A DNA stretch of 64,000 bases, from NCBI RefSeq assembly GCF_030704535.1, contig NC_081822.1, positions 9,851,001-9,915,000 of the forward strand, read 5' to 3'. Below the pieces are notes generated by a model. The model had not been told where the DNA came from, did no database searches, and saw only the letters and a program-made list of their open reading frames with translations. This document shows positions 11,847 through 23,354 of the stretch, one piece after another (position 1 is the stretch's first letter; each line of letters opens with the position of its first letter). The position numbers and the translations under genes were made by a program. Source of the DNA: Vitis vinifera (lineage: Eukaryota; Streptophyta; Magnoliopsida; Vitales; Vitaceae).

Positions 11847-13553
11847 ACCAAAGCAGTTCTGAGGCCTTGAGGGCGACAGCCATATGCGCAGTTTGACTCC
11901 ACTCCCAACTGGATTTGCACAGCAGCAAGCTCATGACAACACTCCAAGCGATAACACTTTGCACATCCCTTCAACCTAATTCTCACATCTCAAGTTAGCA
12001 AGCAATAACAACAAACTCAATAATCCAAACGCGACCTCAGGCTATCTGAATCGACATTTCTGGATATGGGCTGGATCAGACTCGATTGGTTGGACCAATA
12101 GCACATCAAAATGAGTTGAACAGGAGCCCAGGCCAAGGCAGCCCAACCTCAGATTTATTTAATGTTCTCTAATCAAATATCCCAATAAAAAAATACATTT
12201 GTTTTACTATTTGGATGAATGGTACGATTAAACAATAACTATAACATAAACAATGAAGGAAAGATAGAAGGACGAGCCAAACACGGCTGAATTATATCCA
12301 AAATTGTCGATATCCCGTGGAAACTTTCTGCGTGGGTTTTGTACGTGCAAAGCACATAAATCATTCTCAAATACTGGTCATCATTCATCAAAATGCTGTC
12401 CACGGCAATAATACTCTTCTTCGTGGTGCCGATGCACCTGCTCCACGGGCAATCGAGCATCGGGAGCGTCAAATTCAGTGGCCCCGCTGCTCCAACGGCG
12501 GGATTCAATGATTCAAACAGTCAACGTGCGTGTGCAGCACAGCTGATGAAGTGGCGTGTATCGGTAATTTGGTATTGCATTATGCTGTATTAAATTTATA
12601 ATATAATGAATGATCACGGGAAGTTTGTTATGTTGTTCAAAGGGGAGGGGCCCACCCTAATAACTCCAATTTCCTGATAATTGATTGAATTGGGGATTCA
12701 AAGTCTTGACTTCCTCAGGGTTTTTTGGGAGATTAGGAGACTAGGAGATTCCAAAGTCAGGTTAGGGGGCTGAGTTTCTATGTGAAGGCAGACTTTCTTT
12801 TTTACATCTGTCGTTAATTGGATTGAATTCAACGAACACTTGCATCACAGGCATCAAATCTTGGATTGAGAAGGTCCCATCTAGAAAATGACTTTTAATG
12901 TAATATTAATTCACTGCTTAATCGAAATCCCTTGAAAAGAACCACCTTATCTTCTGCATATTCCATGATAAAAATTAATTAAATAGCAGAGGTTTTTAAG
13001 GGGCAGCTTGTCTTATAATCCTGTTCTCTCTTTGGTTTTTTTAATAGAAACGTAATAATTTCAAAGGCTGGTTTGAACACTCCACGCTAGAATTATTCTA
13101 TTGCATATACGGTCAAGAAGTTGGGAAGAAAAAGGACAACAGAGAGGTGTGGAAAGGAGAAGAAACTCTCTACCTTGATAGATTCAATTTCCCACTGCCT
13201 CTTTGGAGTGTTTGATCTTCCTGAAGTACATTTTATGGTTTTAGTGATCAGCAGGATTTGGACACTTTTCCCAGCTTTCTCTTTCACTTTGAAAAATACG
13301 GTCTGGTTGAATGTTTCCTCAAATTACTTTGAAATTCCTGTCATCCTAAGGAATTGCAGCACTAGGATCATGCCCTTCAAATAGGGCAATTCTCCGATAT
13401 GTTCCCTTTTCCTTATCAAGATACCTCCCTTCCATAGCCAAAATGGCTGATTCATCTTGATAAACTCATTGTTCATAGCTTGGAAGATTCGAATTTTTGA
13501 CATCTCCTTCCTTTTTCTTTCTCAGTTTCTTGCAATTCGTACAGTGTACGGAG

Positions 13554-16500
13554 ATGATCTGTAAAACCCGTCTTCTCCTCTTCTTAGCTCTCTCCATTCT
13601 CCCCATGTACGTCATCGCTCACAGCTCAAGCAAGTGCCACCAAGAATGCGGCCACAACAAAACAGTTAAACACCGTCGTTTCCCTTTCATCGGAACCTCC
13701 TCCGCCTGCCAAATCCGTCTGAACTGCAGCACAGACGGTGACATCATGGTGGGTGAATTTCCAGTCCGGAGCATATTCCCCGAAAGCATACTGGTCAACC
13801 TGGAGGTGAGATGCAACCGCTCGATCAAATCCTTGGACCATCTCTTCAACACAAATTACGCCCCAACTACGCGTAATGGAATTTTACTGAAACACTGCAA
13901 ATCACCAGCGTCAACATGCACGATCCCAACAACTAAGGTAAACACTCACTTTGAGTCGATAGATTGTGGTTCAGACAACTATAGCATAAGCTGTTATTCT
14001 GAGGAACACGAAAATGGTTTCCTCAGTCAAGCTAACGTGAGTAAAAGCCACTGTCAATATCTTTTGTCGTCCATATCCGTCGACGCCTTCAATACATCGT
14101 CGGTTGTGTTGGATGTTGGGATTGTTCAATTGGGATGGTGGCTTTTGGGTGAATGCAAATGTCACCAGGAAGCCACATGTACTGAAATCCAGACCCCGGT
14201 CGCCGGCCAGCAGGGTTTTCGGTGCAAGTGCAGGGATGGATTCGATGGTGATGGTTACCAGGCCGGAGTGGGCTGCCGGAAAGGTGAGTTCCGGTTACCT
14301 GAATTTCTTAATTTTCTTCATTTGGTAAGATAATTAAACATAATTTGAGGCTTAACTTGATTTTTTTTGCATTTGATAATGGCCATCAAGGTAATTTTTA
14401 TAATTGAAATTTCCCTCTTTATGATGCCAAATGGTATGCCCCTTATAGAATACCATAGTTCTCAAAGTCTAAGGAGAAATATAGCTAAGTCGTGATACGT
14501 AAAATATGAGTTGTAATTGTATGTAATGTGGTATAATTTAATTATTTAAATGAGATGGTTGAAGTTTTTAGAAATTGTAGAGCATGGATGAGATGACGTC
14601 AGAGAACCGGGATGGACCGTTGAAAGTGGAAGGAAAACCTCTCATTAGGCCACTTAGAAAAAGCCAATCAATTGCCTTCAGACTTAACTGGCCATTGATG
14701 ATGGGCCGACCTATCTTAAGTAAAGCACCTCCTACTTTTCGAGCGTGTCAGGTTATCATGATTCCCCGCTTTATGTAGCAAACTATATTGATTGGTCCTC
14801 GATATCACATGGGGCCACTCCATCATTTGGTCCCAGGTCCCACTAAATTTCATCAATTGGCTCATACCTTCAAATTTTATTTCATCATTCAGTCTACCAA
14901 GTGACTTTCCTTTTTTTTTTTTTCTTTTGCTGGCCAGAAAATTGGGGTAGTTTCACCTACTGCATCTCGTGGGGGCCCTCTTGTGATATTAGGTATTAGC
15001 AACTTGTTGATAGATTTAATTGTACGGCCATCTAATGTTTGCCATTATAATGTAGGGCTTTTGAGTACATGTAACCAAATGATACATTTCATAGTAAGTG
15101 GGCGAATCTTTTGTAAAGAAAAATTGTTTGTGTTGTTATTAGCTTTCTCAATTTATAGATGCCCTCAAAGGTTTTCATTAATTTTAGGAAGTTCTCTTAT
15201 GTTGGTGTAATGGAGTGGTTTTTCTTTAAATGGTCTCTATTCCTCTGATTTTTTTTTGTTGTGTTGACAGCCTCTTCTGGGTGCAATCCTTCTAGATACA
15301 TTTCTGGCCAATGTGGAGGTCCCAGCAGATTTTTTGTTTTAGCTGGAGGTAATCTTTCTTCTCCCAAGTCCCAACTAACCGGAGAAAATTGCTAACACCA
15401 TACTGTTATGCAGCTGGACAGAATCTCAAATTTGGTATGAACATTGGGTTGATGGAAATATTTAACAGAAGATTTTGTATATTTCTATGTATGTAATTTT
15501 GGGACAGGGGCGTGGCTTGCTTGTGTAGCAGCAAGCAGCAGCGAAGAAAGATCGAAATTAACTTTACTATCAAATAGACATGGATGAAAGCATGATAGAA
15601 AATTAATTTTCACATCAAAACATTCGTTTCTAAATCTGGAATTGCCCTTTTAATCCTCAGGGATTGCTCTGATGATCAGTATCAGTGCAATATGCTGTTT
15701 TATGCGAAGATGCTTGACTTCGAAAGCTAGAAACAGCACAAGGCGGCGTCTATCTGAAGCTACGGGAAAATGCAGCATTCCTATCTACCCCTACAGAGCA
15801 ATTGAGAAAGCCACGAGTAGTTTCTCTGAGAAACAAAGGCTGGGAACTGGGGCCTATGGGACAGTTTACTCAGGAAAACTCCATAACCAGTGGGTTGCCA
15901 TTAAAAGGATCAAACACAGAGATACTGACAGTATTGAGGAAGTGTTGAATGAGATCAAGCTCATTTCTTCAGTGAGCCACCCGAATCTAGTCCGCCTCCT
16001 AGGGTGCTCCATAGAAAAAGGTGAACAGATACTTGTCTATGAATTCATGGCCAACGGAACATTGTCTCAGCATTTACAAAGAGAGAGAGGCAATGGGCTT
16101 GTCTGGGCAGTTCGCCTGAGCATTGCCACTCAAACCGCTCAAGCCATAGCTCATCTCCACTCTGCTCTCAACCCTCCCATATATCACAGAGATATCAAGT
16201 CTAGCAACATACTCTTAGATCACAACTTCATCCCTAAGCTTGCAGATTTTGGTCTTTCAAGACTTGGTATGGCTGAATCCTCCCACATCTCAACCGCCCC
16301 TCAGGGAACGCCTGGGTACCTTGATCCTCAGTACCATCAGAACTTCCATCTCTCGGATAAAAGTGATGTTTATAGCTTTGGAGTAGTTCTTGTGGAGATA
16401 ATAACAGCATTAAAAGTGGTGGACTTTTCTCGGCCTCAGAATGAGGTGAATCTGGCTGCGCTCGCTATTGACAGGATTGGTAAGGGGCGTTTAGATGAGA

Positions 16501-16937
16501 TAATAGATCCATTCCTAGAGCCCCACAGGGATGCTTGGAGCCTTTCTTCTCTGCACAAGGTGGCGGAACTGGCATTCAGATGCCTTGCATTTCACAGGGA
16601 CATGAGACCTTCTATGATGGAAGTGGCAGCTGAGCTTGAGCAAATTAAACTTTGTAAATGGGCAACTTCAGAGGACAACATGTGCACAGCTTCATCAGAG
16701 ACATCCTCCTGCTCTTCCTCATCTAATGTAAGCGAGATACCGCTTAGCATGACAGTTGAAAAAGGTGGATTGGGTAGCGAAGGTCTATTTGTGCTTCCTA
16801 CTAAGGTGATTAGTATGAATTCATTGGGCAGATTGAAGGATACTTCACCTGTTTCAGTGCAGGATCCATGGTTAAGCGGACAGAGTTCACCCTCATCCAA
16901 CAGTTTGCTGAGTAATATAATTCAGCGACATGCATAA
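13554..16937 (+). CDS. WAKL14: Wall-associated receptor kinase-like, WAKL14 type
   Basis: Three exons, 13554-14283, 15271-15348 and 15661-16937, have GT-AG borders and matching phases and give 694 residues. A signal peptide (about residues 1-22, core LLLFLALSILP) leads a cysteine-rich, probably pectin-binding WAK ectodomain. An EGF-like block near residues 200-241 (CKCHQEATC, CRDGFDGDGY) and one membrane helix near 263-284 follow. The cytoplasmic kinase has the glycine loop GTGAYGTV (about 332-339), Lys351 in VAIKR, Glu367, catalytic loop HRDIKSSN with Asp447, and Asp465 in ADFGLS. All catalytic residues are present, so it should be active. The tail from about 590 is serine-rich. The plasma-membrane location is inferred from the signal peptide and helix. 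The 987-base first intron contains a GC-richer island (14580-14780) without meaning I can assign. The start was chosen because it places the signal peptide first; upstream in-frame codons lack ATG. WAKL14 orthology is likely. Confidence 0.92.
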
Positions 16938-17310
16938 AAACTACTCTTATAACTTCAACCTCATCCTGTAAATATATACCATCAAGGTAGATTAATTTAC
17001 AGTACAGTTTTGTATGCTTGTGGATCCATTCGTTTGTTTCTATGTTTGTTTTCTATTTTTCCTAGTACTGATCCTTTAGTACTATGGTGCACAAATGGCT
17101 GTCATTTAATGGGCTTGAATGCGCCCACAGATCATTCAAATGATTAACAGAGATGTGGACAGAACATAAGCCCGCTGTATGGACGTACTGCCAACCGACC
17201 ATTTCTTCCAGGCCATCACCAATCATAGAGAGCTGGAGGTCCAGTATTTTGTACATTTCACGATATGAATTTCTTCTCTCTCTCTCTTTTATGGTACTAA
17301 AAAAAGGATC

Positions 17311-18061
17311 AAGTTTTTATTAGGAAAAAGCATGTTTATGGTACTAAAAAAATGATCTAAGGGCTTGTTTCTCTTCGGCATTTAAGAATTGTTTTCTGAT
17401 CTTGAAAACAAAAAACGTAAAAAATTTATTTGGGGAAGAAGTGTGTGTTTTTGTTTTTTTTGTGTTTCCTTTATTATCAAAAACCATTTTTTATAATAAT
17501 AAAAAAATGTTTTCATCGTTTTTTCACTATTCAAATAATAGATCATTTTTTATGTTTTCTCTATTTTCTTAGCTATTTTTTGTGTTTTCACAAAGATGAA
17601 CTTCACCCAACCGCCGCACCTTCAACCGTAAACCATTTTTTCTTCTTTAAATTATTGAAGTTAATATATTTACACATGGTGACAAAGTCATTATTTGTTT
17701 AAGAAAATTATAATTGGTATAAAATTTTTAAAATAGAATAATTTTTTTTTAATTTAAATGAATTGTACATATGAAAATTATTTATATATTTATAATATCA
17801 AGTTAATGGAAGAAAACATTTTATTAATTAAAAAAATAACTTTCAAACATGTTTTTTGTTTTATTTATTCTAAAAAAAATTATTAATTCAATCAAACATG
17901 TTTTTTTTTTTTTAGAACAAAAATTGTTTTCTAAAATTTAGTTCCTAAATGTAATTTTTCTTTTTCAAAAACATAAAAAATTATTTTCAAAAACTATTTT
18001 TTAGAACAATTTTTAAAAACAACATCTAGGACATAAGTTTTTATTAGGAAAAAGCATGTTT
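17311..18061. repeat. AT-rich segment between exact 27-bp direct repeats
   Basis: A 27-base sequence beginning AAGTTTTTATTAGG and ending AAAGCATGTTT occurs identically at 17311-17337 and 18035-18061. The roughly 700 bases between have loosely inverted ends (TTGTTTCT... and ...AAAACAACA), as in AT-rich hAT-like MITEs. The left repeat is itself inside a short tandem duplication containing ATGGTACTAAAAAAA. The direct repeats are longer than any known transposase target duplication, so the origin is open. Confidence 0.5.
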
Positions 18062-18431
18062 CTTGAATAGTTGATCTCCAGTAGCTAAGCTACATAAATC
18101 AGACAGCGATATATCCATTTGTCTCCATATATTCATACCTATATATGTACATCAACACTAGCCATTAAAAGATTGAAGCAGGAACGTACAACAAGTAGAT
18201 TTTTTTTTTTGGCATCTTTCCATTATAAAGTTTGTACCAAATATGAGCTTGGTACACTGAGAATTCACTTTCTTCATTCTGGAACGTTTCCTTCGGTTTT
18301 ATCTCCTTTCACGAGTCCACGTGTCATCTTCTCAGTGGAATGGATTTATAACAATTTATAACAGAAAATGTGCTATTGAATGTTAACAACTATATTTACA
18401 TGGTCATAGCTATCTATACGTGTTCTTATGT

Positions 18432-18569
18432 ACATGGATTAATGTTTGTGTTCATAAGAACACGAATTAATGTTCGTGTCCATTAGAACATGACTTACCC
18501 CGTATTTATAAGAACATGGATTATTGCCCATGTTCATAAGAACACGGATTATTGCTCGTGTCCATAAAA
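18432..18569. repeat. Tandem array of five 28-bp hairpin units
   Basis: Units start at 18432, 18460, 18488 (26 bp), 18514 and 18542, and follow the pattern ACAYGGATTAWTGYYCRTGT plus YCATAAGA. Each unit contains an inverted repeat (ACACGAA...TTCGTGT), so the array can form a row of small hairpins. Flanking sequence (TACGTGTTCTTATG) carries a partial extra unit. Similar hairpin repeats occur in the regulatory part of some plant LTRs, but no element could be traced here. Confidence 0.8.
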
Positions 18570-19179
18570 ATATGGATAGTTCGTTTTGCTATTATGTCCA
18601 CTTTAGATTAACGAATTTATTGTTGATCTAACTCTATGTACTTCTTAGGATTTATACTAATCTAGAAAACTCGAGATTATCCTCAATTCATTCTAAGGAT
18701 GACTCAAATAAATATGACTAAGTTTGTTTAGGGGATTTTATTGACAGAAAGAAATTGATGAGAGAAAAACATTTTTTGCTTTTATTTAGAGTCACAAATT
18801 GTATACAAAAAGTAACATATAAGATGATTAAGGTGGTCTTTATTTTTTAAATCAATTTTAATATTTTAAATAATTTGTTTTTAACCTTTTTTTTTCCCTT
18901 ATTACTTATTCAAAAAAATTTGATTGAAAAAAAAACCAAAATATTTTATTTTTTTTACTAAATATTAAAAATAACTTCTTCAACCAATCAAAACACAATC
19001 TCAATATCGTCTTTGTAGTAGCAATATTTAATTCTTAATACTTAAAAAAATAAAAAATAAATAACTTAATATTTAATATTATTAAGTTGTATTTATAATT
19101 AAATTTAATTTAATTTAAATAAAAATAACCAAACACCGTCTAAGATTATCTTATTTATGTGGTTGTTGTTCCATTATTT

Positions 19180-19565
19180 TGTATATACTTTTATTTATGT
19201 ATATAGTTGATAATTGATCTAAATTTTATTATATTAAATATCAAATAGATACTTAAAATTTTGCACATATTAACATGTAATGGTAGTTTTCATGGTTGGC
19301 AGAGATAAGAGAACCAAGAGCCCTAAGATGAAAATGTTATATTAAATTTTTCTTCCTTTTTCTCCATCATGATTCATGTCAACCACGAAATTTCTCCGCT
19401 GTTTCAGTGAAATTTCATGACATTTTAAACCCTAGACCAACCTACAAGCAGGTTGGACAAATCATGTTTCTAGGCATCTTGGGTGGGACGCACGATAGAA
19501 ACGTTACCCGAGCATAGACCCACCATGACATGCTAAGAGTGTCATGCCAAGGTCTGGTTTGATTA
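19180..19565. repeat. Direct duplicate segment, left copy
   Basis: This resembles 22770-23100. The best part is 19448-19560 against 22982-23098, sharing GGTTGGACAAA/TTGTTGGACAAAGCATGTTT, ACCCA.CATGACATGCT and GAGTGTCAT.CCA. By eye the identity is about three quarters. It is not coding. Confidence 0.6.
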
Positions 19566-20394
19566 TAGGAATTAGAAATTAGAAATGAATTTTTTTTTTA
19601 TTAACAAAAAAGAACTCATTCGATTTCAATTACATAGAGTCACAAATTGAATACAAAAGTAGGGTCTTGTTTGGTCAATACTTGTTTTTAAAAACTTTTT
19701 TCAAATTAAAAATAAAAAATAATTTTTTTATATTTTATAAAAATAATAGTGTTTGAGAAGATACTTTTAAAAACGTTTTAAAATAAAAATAAAAATTTGT
19801 TTGGATAAGTTAAGTTTTCTATTTTGATTTTGGTAAAACATTGTAAATTTGACTTATATAATATTAATTAAATTTAGTTCAAGTTTTATTCAAAATAAAA
19901 AATAATTTTATAATTACAAATAAATTTAAAAATAAATAATTTTTAGTAAAACACCAATAATAATATTATAATAAAATCATAAATTGTATTATTTATAAAA
20001 AAAAAATTCATATTATTTTAATGCATATTAAAAAAATATAGATATTAGCATTTTTATAAAAGCATAATTGATTTATTTTTTATTAAAAATTATAATAAAA
20101 ATTAATAAAGGTTAATGGTATTTTATTTAAAATGAATAAAAAATAATCTTTGACTTTTTAACATGTAAATACTCAAATAACAAACACATTATTCAAGAAT
20201 GTTTTGATTTAATATACAATTAATTGAGCCTATTCACTTAATCAAAATATTCATAAAATTAAAAGATTTTTTTAAAAATCAAATTATGAATCATGTTTCA
20301 TTTAATTTAGAACCTATTCACTTAATCATAAAATTCAAAAAATATAGTTTTATATATATGAAAAAATAGTGTAAGTCATGACTCATTTTTTATA

Positions 20395-22285
20395 TATTAT
20401 TTTATTGTAGTGATTATATATTTTTTTGTGTTCTAAATTATTTTTAAAAATTATTAAACTCATTACTAAATTTAACACAAAGTATTGTTTTATTTAAAGT
20501 TTATTATTCTAGTGAGAAAATTTATAAAAATATAATTATGTACAAAAAGAATAATAGAATTGAGAAAATAAAGGTTAAATCCAATAGGGGGTTGAATTGG
20601 GTTTTTTTTAAAAAAATTTCAAATACAACAAATTCAAGTAAAAGAAATACAAATATAAAAATCTTTTTCAAATACAACAAATTCAAGCAAAAGAAACACA
20701 AATATAAAGTGATAAGGTTAGAGAGAGCAAACTTATGTTTTATAGTGGTTCGACACTTCCTTACCTATCTTTACTATTCTCAAGCTCCTAACTAAATGAA
20801 AGTTCCACTATATTTAAAGTTTCAACCAAGCTTATCTTTACACTTGAATTCTAACTCGAATGAACTCTTACACAATCCCTTCAAGTCTTTACTCACTTGA
20901 AACTTTTAACACTCAAATAACAAGTTTGAATCTCCCAACATAACTCAACAAAGGCTTAAATGCTATGAATAATCATAAAAGTACACTAAAGAATATGGAA
21001 ATGAAGATTTAATATATTAAGGAAAGAACGAGAGCTTTCGAGGAAAGAATTGCTCATTAATGAAGCAGAACTCTCAATTTATAGGTTTTTAGCCTTGGGA
21101 ATTAAAAATGTCAAAAAGTGGTCTCAATCAATTGAGCTGAGGGTTGATTAGTTGATTAGCTGTTGGACAATAAATGCATGACACATAATCATTAAGCCTC
21201 GATTGAGAAGACATATCCTTCGACCGGGAATGTAAGGCTATTAGAAAGAGAGAGAATATTTTTTTGTATCTCTTGATCGGACCTCAACCAGGAAGGTGTA
21301 GCCAGTCAACTGGTACCTTAGTCGGTTGAACTGATTGGTCAATTCACCATTTTTGCCCCAAAACCTATCTTTTTTGTTATGTTTTCTTTTAACATTTAGA
21401 CAATGTTTTTAGGTAAATTAATATGTCAATTTTGAAACAATTTGTTTAAGGTTCATTTGATAAAACTCGGGTTTAGATGAAGATGTAACTTTAATGCATA
21501 AATCGAGTTTTTAAATATACATGAAAATATATGAAAATCTTAAGGGCACTCATGTATTCATCTTATATGAGTTTTCTATTATTAGAAGTCTTCTAATTGT
21601 CTTGATCTTGCATTTACTGAGTCCTTTAATGAATTTTCAAACTAATACATGAAATTATTTATAATTCAAACCAATTAGAAACTTAATTATGATTATTATC
21701 ATCAAAACACGATTAGGAGAACCCTTGGATAACAAAAACCATCGTGAATTAATTTTTATCCATAAATTTCTAATATTAATATGTTCACTATTTGAGTTTC
21801 AAATTACTATTAAAAATTATTAGACTTGTTAAAAAATCTAACACATTAACTCTTATTCGATTCAAAGTTTATTTGAAAAAAAAAATCATAAAAATATAGT
21901 TTTATATAGAAGAAAAATAATAGTCGTTAATATGTTTTTTTATATATTAGTTATATTACTATTTGAGTTTTAAATAATTTTTAAAAATCGTTAAACTCAT
22001 TAATGAATTCAACATATTAAATCTTACTTGATTTGAAGTTTATTTGTTTATTGAAAAAAATTATAAAAATATGATAAATATAAAAAACAAACTAATCAAG
22101 TCATTTAAAATAAATTTTAATTTACGATTTTATAATGTTATTGAGTTATGTGGCTTTGTAGTACTAATTAATTTGGTTTTTGAGTTTGAAATTATTTTTT
22201 AAAATTAATAATTTAATATAACAAGTATAATTTGATTTAAAATTTATTTGTTTAATAAAAGTTTGTAAAAAAGTTAAAAGAAATT
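20395..22285. repeat. Degenerate tandem array split by an insertion
   Basis: Similar AT-rich units lie at about 20395-20540, 21775-21915, 21945-22085 and 22150-22280. Shared landmarks in order are TTTGAGTTT, AAAAATTATTAAACTCATTA or close forms, AAGTTTATTTG and TTATAAAAATAT. The first unit is separated from the rest by about 1.2 kb of different composition, read as an insertion into the array. Confidence 0.5.
20545..21745. mobile_element. Unclassified insertion in the tandem array
   Basis: About 1.2 kb, less AT-rich than its surroundings, begins near AATCCAATAGGGGGTTGAAT and ends near 21745. It contains a local 48-bp tandem duplication at 20615-20710 (TTTCAAATACAACAAATTCAAG repeated). No coding capacity, terminal repeat or target duplication was certain. 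Its sudden start and end within repeat units is the main support for insertion. Confidence 0.4.
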
Positions 22286-22769
22286 TAGAAAAACACCAAT
22301 AATTTAAATAAAAATCATATTTAAAGATTTTCAATATCGTTATTAAATCATTTACAGAGAAGAAGAATGATATTTGAAATTTTATTTGTTTTTATGGATT
22401 TTTTTTAAAAAAAATTTCTCTATTTTTTTTATATAAATTATTGAAAATAACTCCTACTCGTTTTCTATTCACTTTGTTTTTAAAAAGCTGAAAACAAATA
22501 ACAAACATCAAATACTATTATAAAATTTTAAAAATAATTTTCTAGTTTTAAAAAACTAAAATTATTTTTTAATCACATGGACTCTAAGATTTGTCTCTCT
22601 CATTGGACTTCCATTGCAATATGCCAATATCCAATTTATGTACCAAAAAGTGAACTTCATTCCTATAATTCGATTTCATTGCTTTATACCCTATTCATAT
22701 CAATTTGCTTTATATTTTACTAATTTTAGGTTCATATTTTCCATACTTTAATGGTATTTATGTGATTTT

Positions 22770-23100
22770 TGTTGTATTTGTCCCTTGCTTTTATTTATCT
22801 ATATCCTCTACAATGGATGTAAGTTTTACTATATAGTTTCTATAATCTAGATTACAAAGATCAAAATATCAAATGGATATCTTAAAATTTGCCCCTTGTA
22901 AACACCTAACAGTGGTTTCACAGCGGTGATGGCACTAGGGCTGTCGTAACTGTGACATAATGAAGAGGTCAACCATCAATTTTGTTGGACAAAGCATGTT
23001 TTTGGGCACCTTTGATGGGAGGCAGCAATCAAAACGATGCCGGAAACAGACCCATCATGACATGCTGAGAGTGTCATTCCAGGGTATGGTCTAATCCGAG
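22770..23100. repeat. Direct duplicate segment, right copy
   Basis: Right partner of 19180-19565, in the same orientation, ending about 250 bases from the stop codon of the allene oxide synthase gene. It may be an old duplication of the downstream flank of that gene. Confidence 0.6.
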
Positions 23101-23354
23101 GGTGGGTTGGATAACATTACATATGTAGAAATGAGGAAGAGTGATGGTATAAAAAACAAGAATACATCGGATTTCCATTATGTAGAAAGTGCATCTCACG
23201 TCAGCAGTGGGACCATCCCAACTACATCGGTGGTAGTATTATACATCTCGGACCCATTCGGACCCATCTCATGCCTAATCACCCCTCACATCAGCCCCCA
23301 TATCCACGAAGGCGGTGGCGCCGGTGAGACATAGCAACGGCATCGGAGCTCTGC

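Larger units (their letters stand above)
9423..13553. other. Intergenic region upstream of the wall-associated kinase
   Basis: About 4.1 kb of non-coding DNA. It holds a CT/AT microsatellite at 10814-10860 and an AT-rich inverted repeat at 11761-11846. Short frames near 12240-12510 exist on both strands but have neither promoter nor recognisable protein. The stretch 12600-13550 is presumably the promoter and leader of the kinase gene; no clear TATA box was found. Confidence 0.5.
16938..23354. other. AT-rich repeat-filled spacer
   Basis: About 6.4 kb without a convincing gene. After the 3' flank of the kinase gene it consists of several layers of repeats, listed separately: a 27-bp exact direct repeat pair, a 28-bp tandem array, a degenerate tandem array split by an insertion, and a duplicated segment at 19180-19565 and 22770-23100. 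Base composition is extremely AT-rich from 18780 to 22600. Confidence 0.7.

Noticed and set aside
12239-12511. Overlapping frames on both strands
   Set aside because: Short, no promoter, no recognisable protein; left as intergenic.
18432-18569. CRISPR-like repeat array
   Set aside because: Units are contiguous without spacers and the setting is a plant nuclear genome; it is a tandem repeat.
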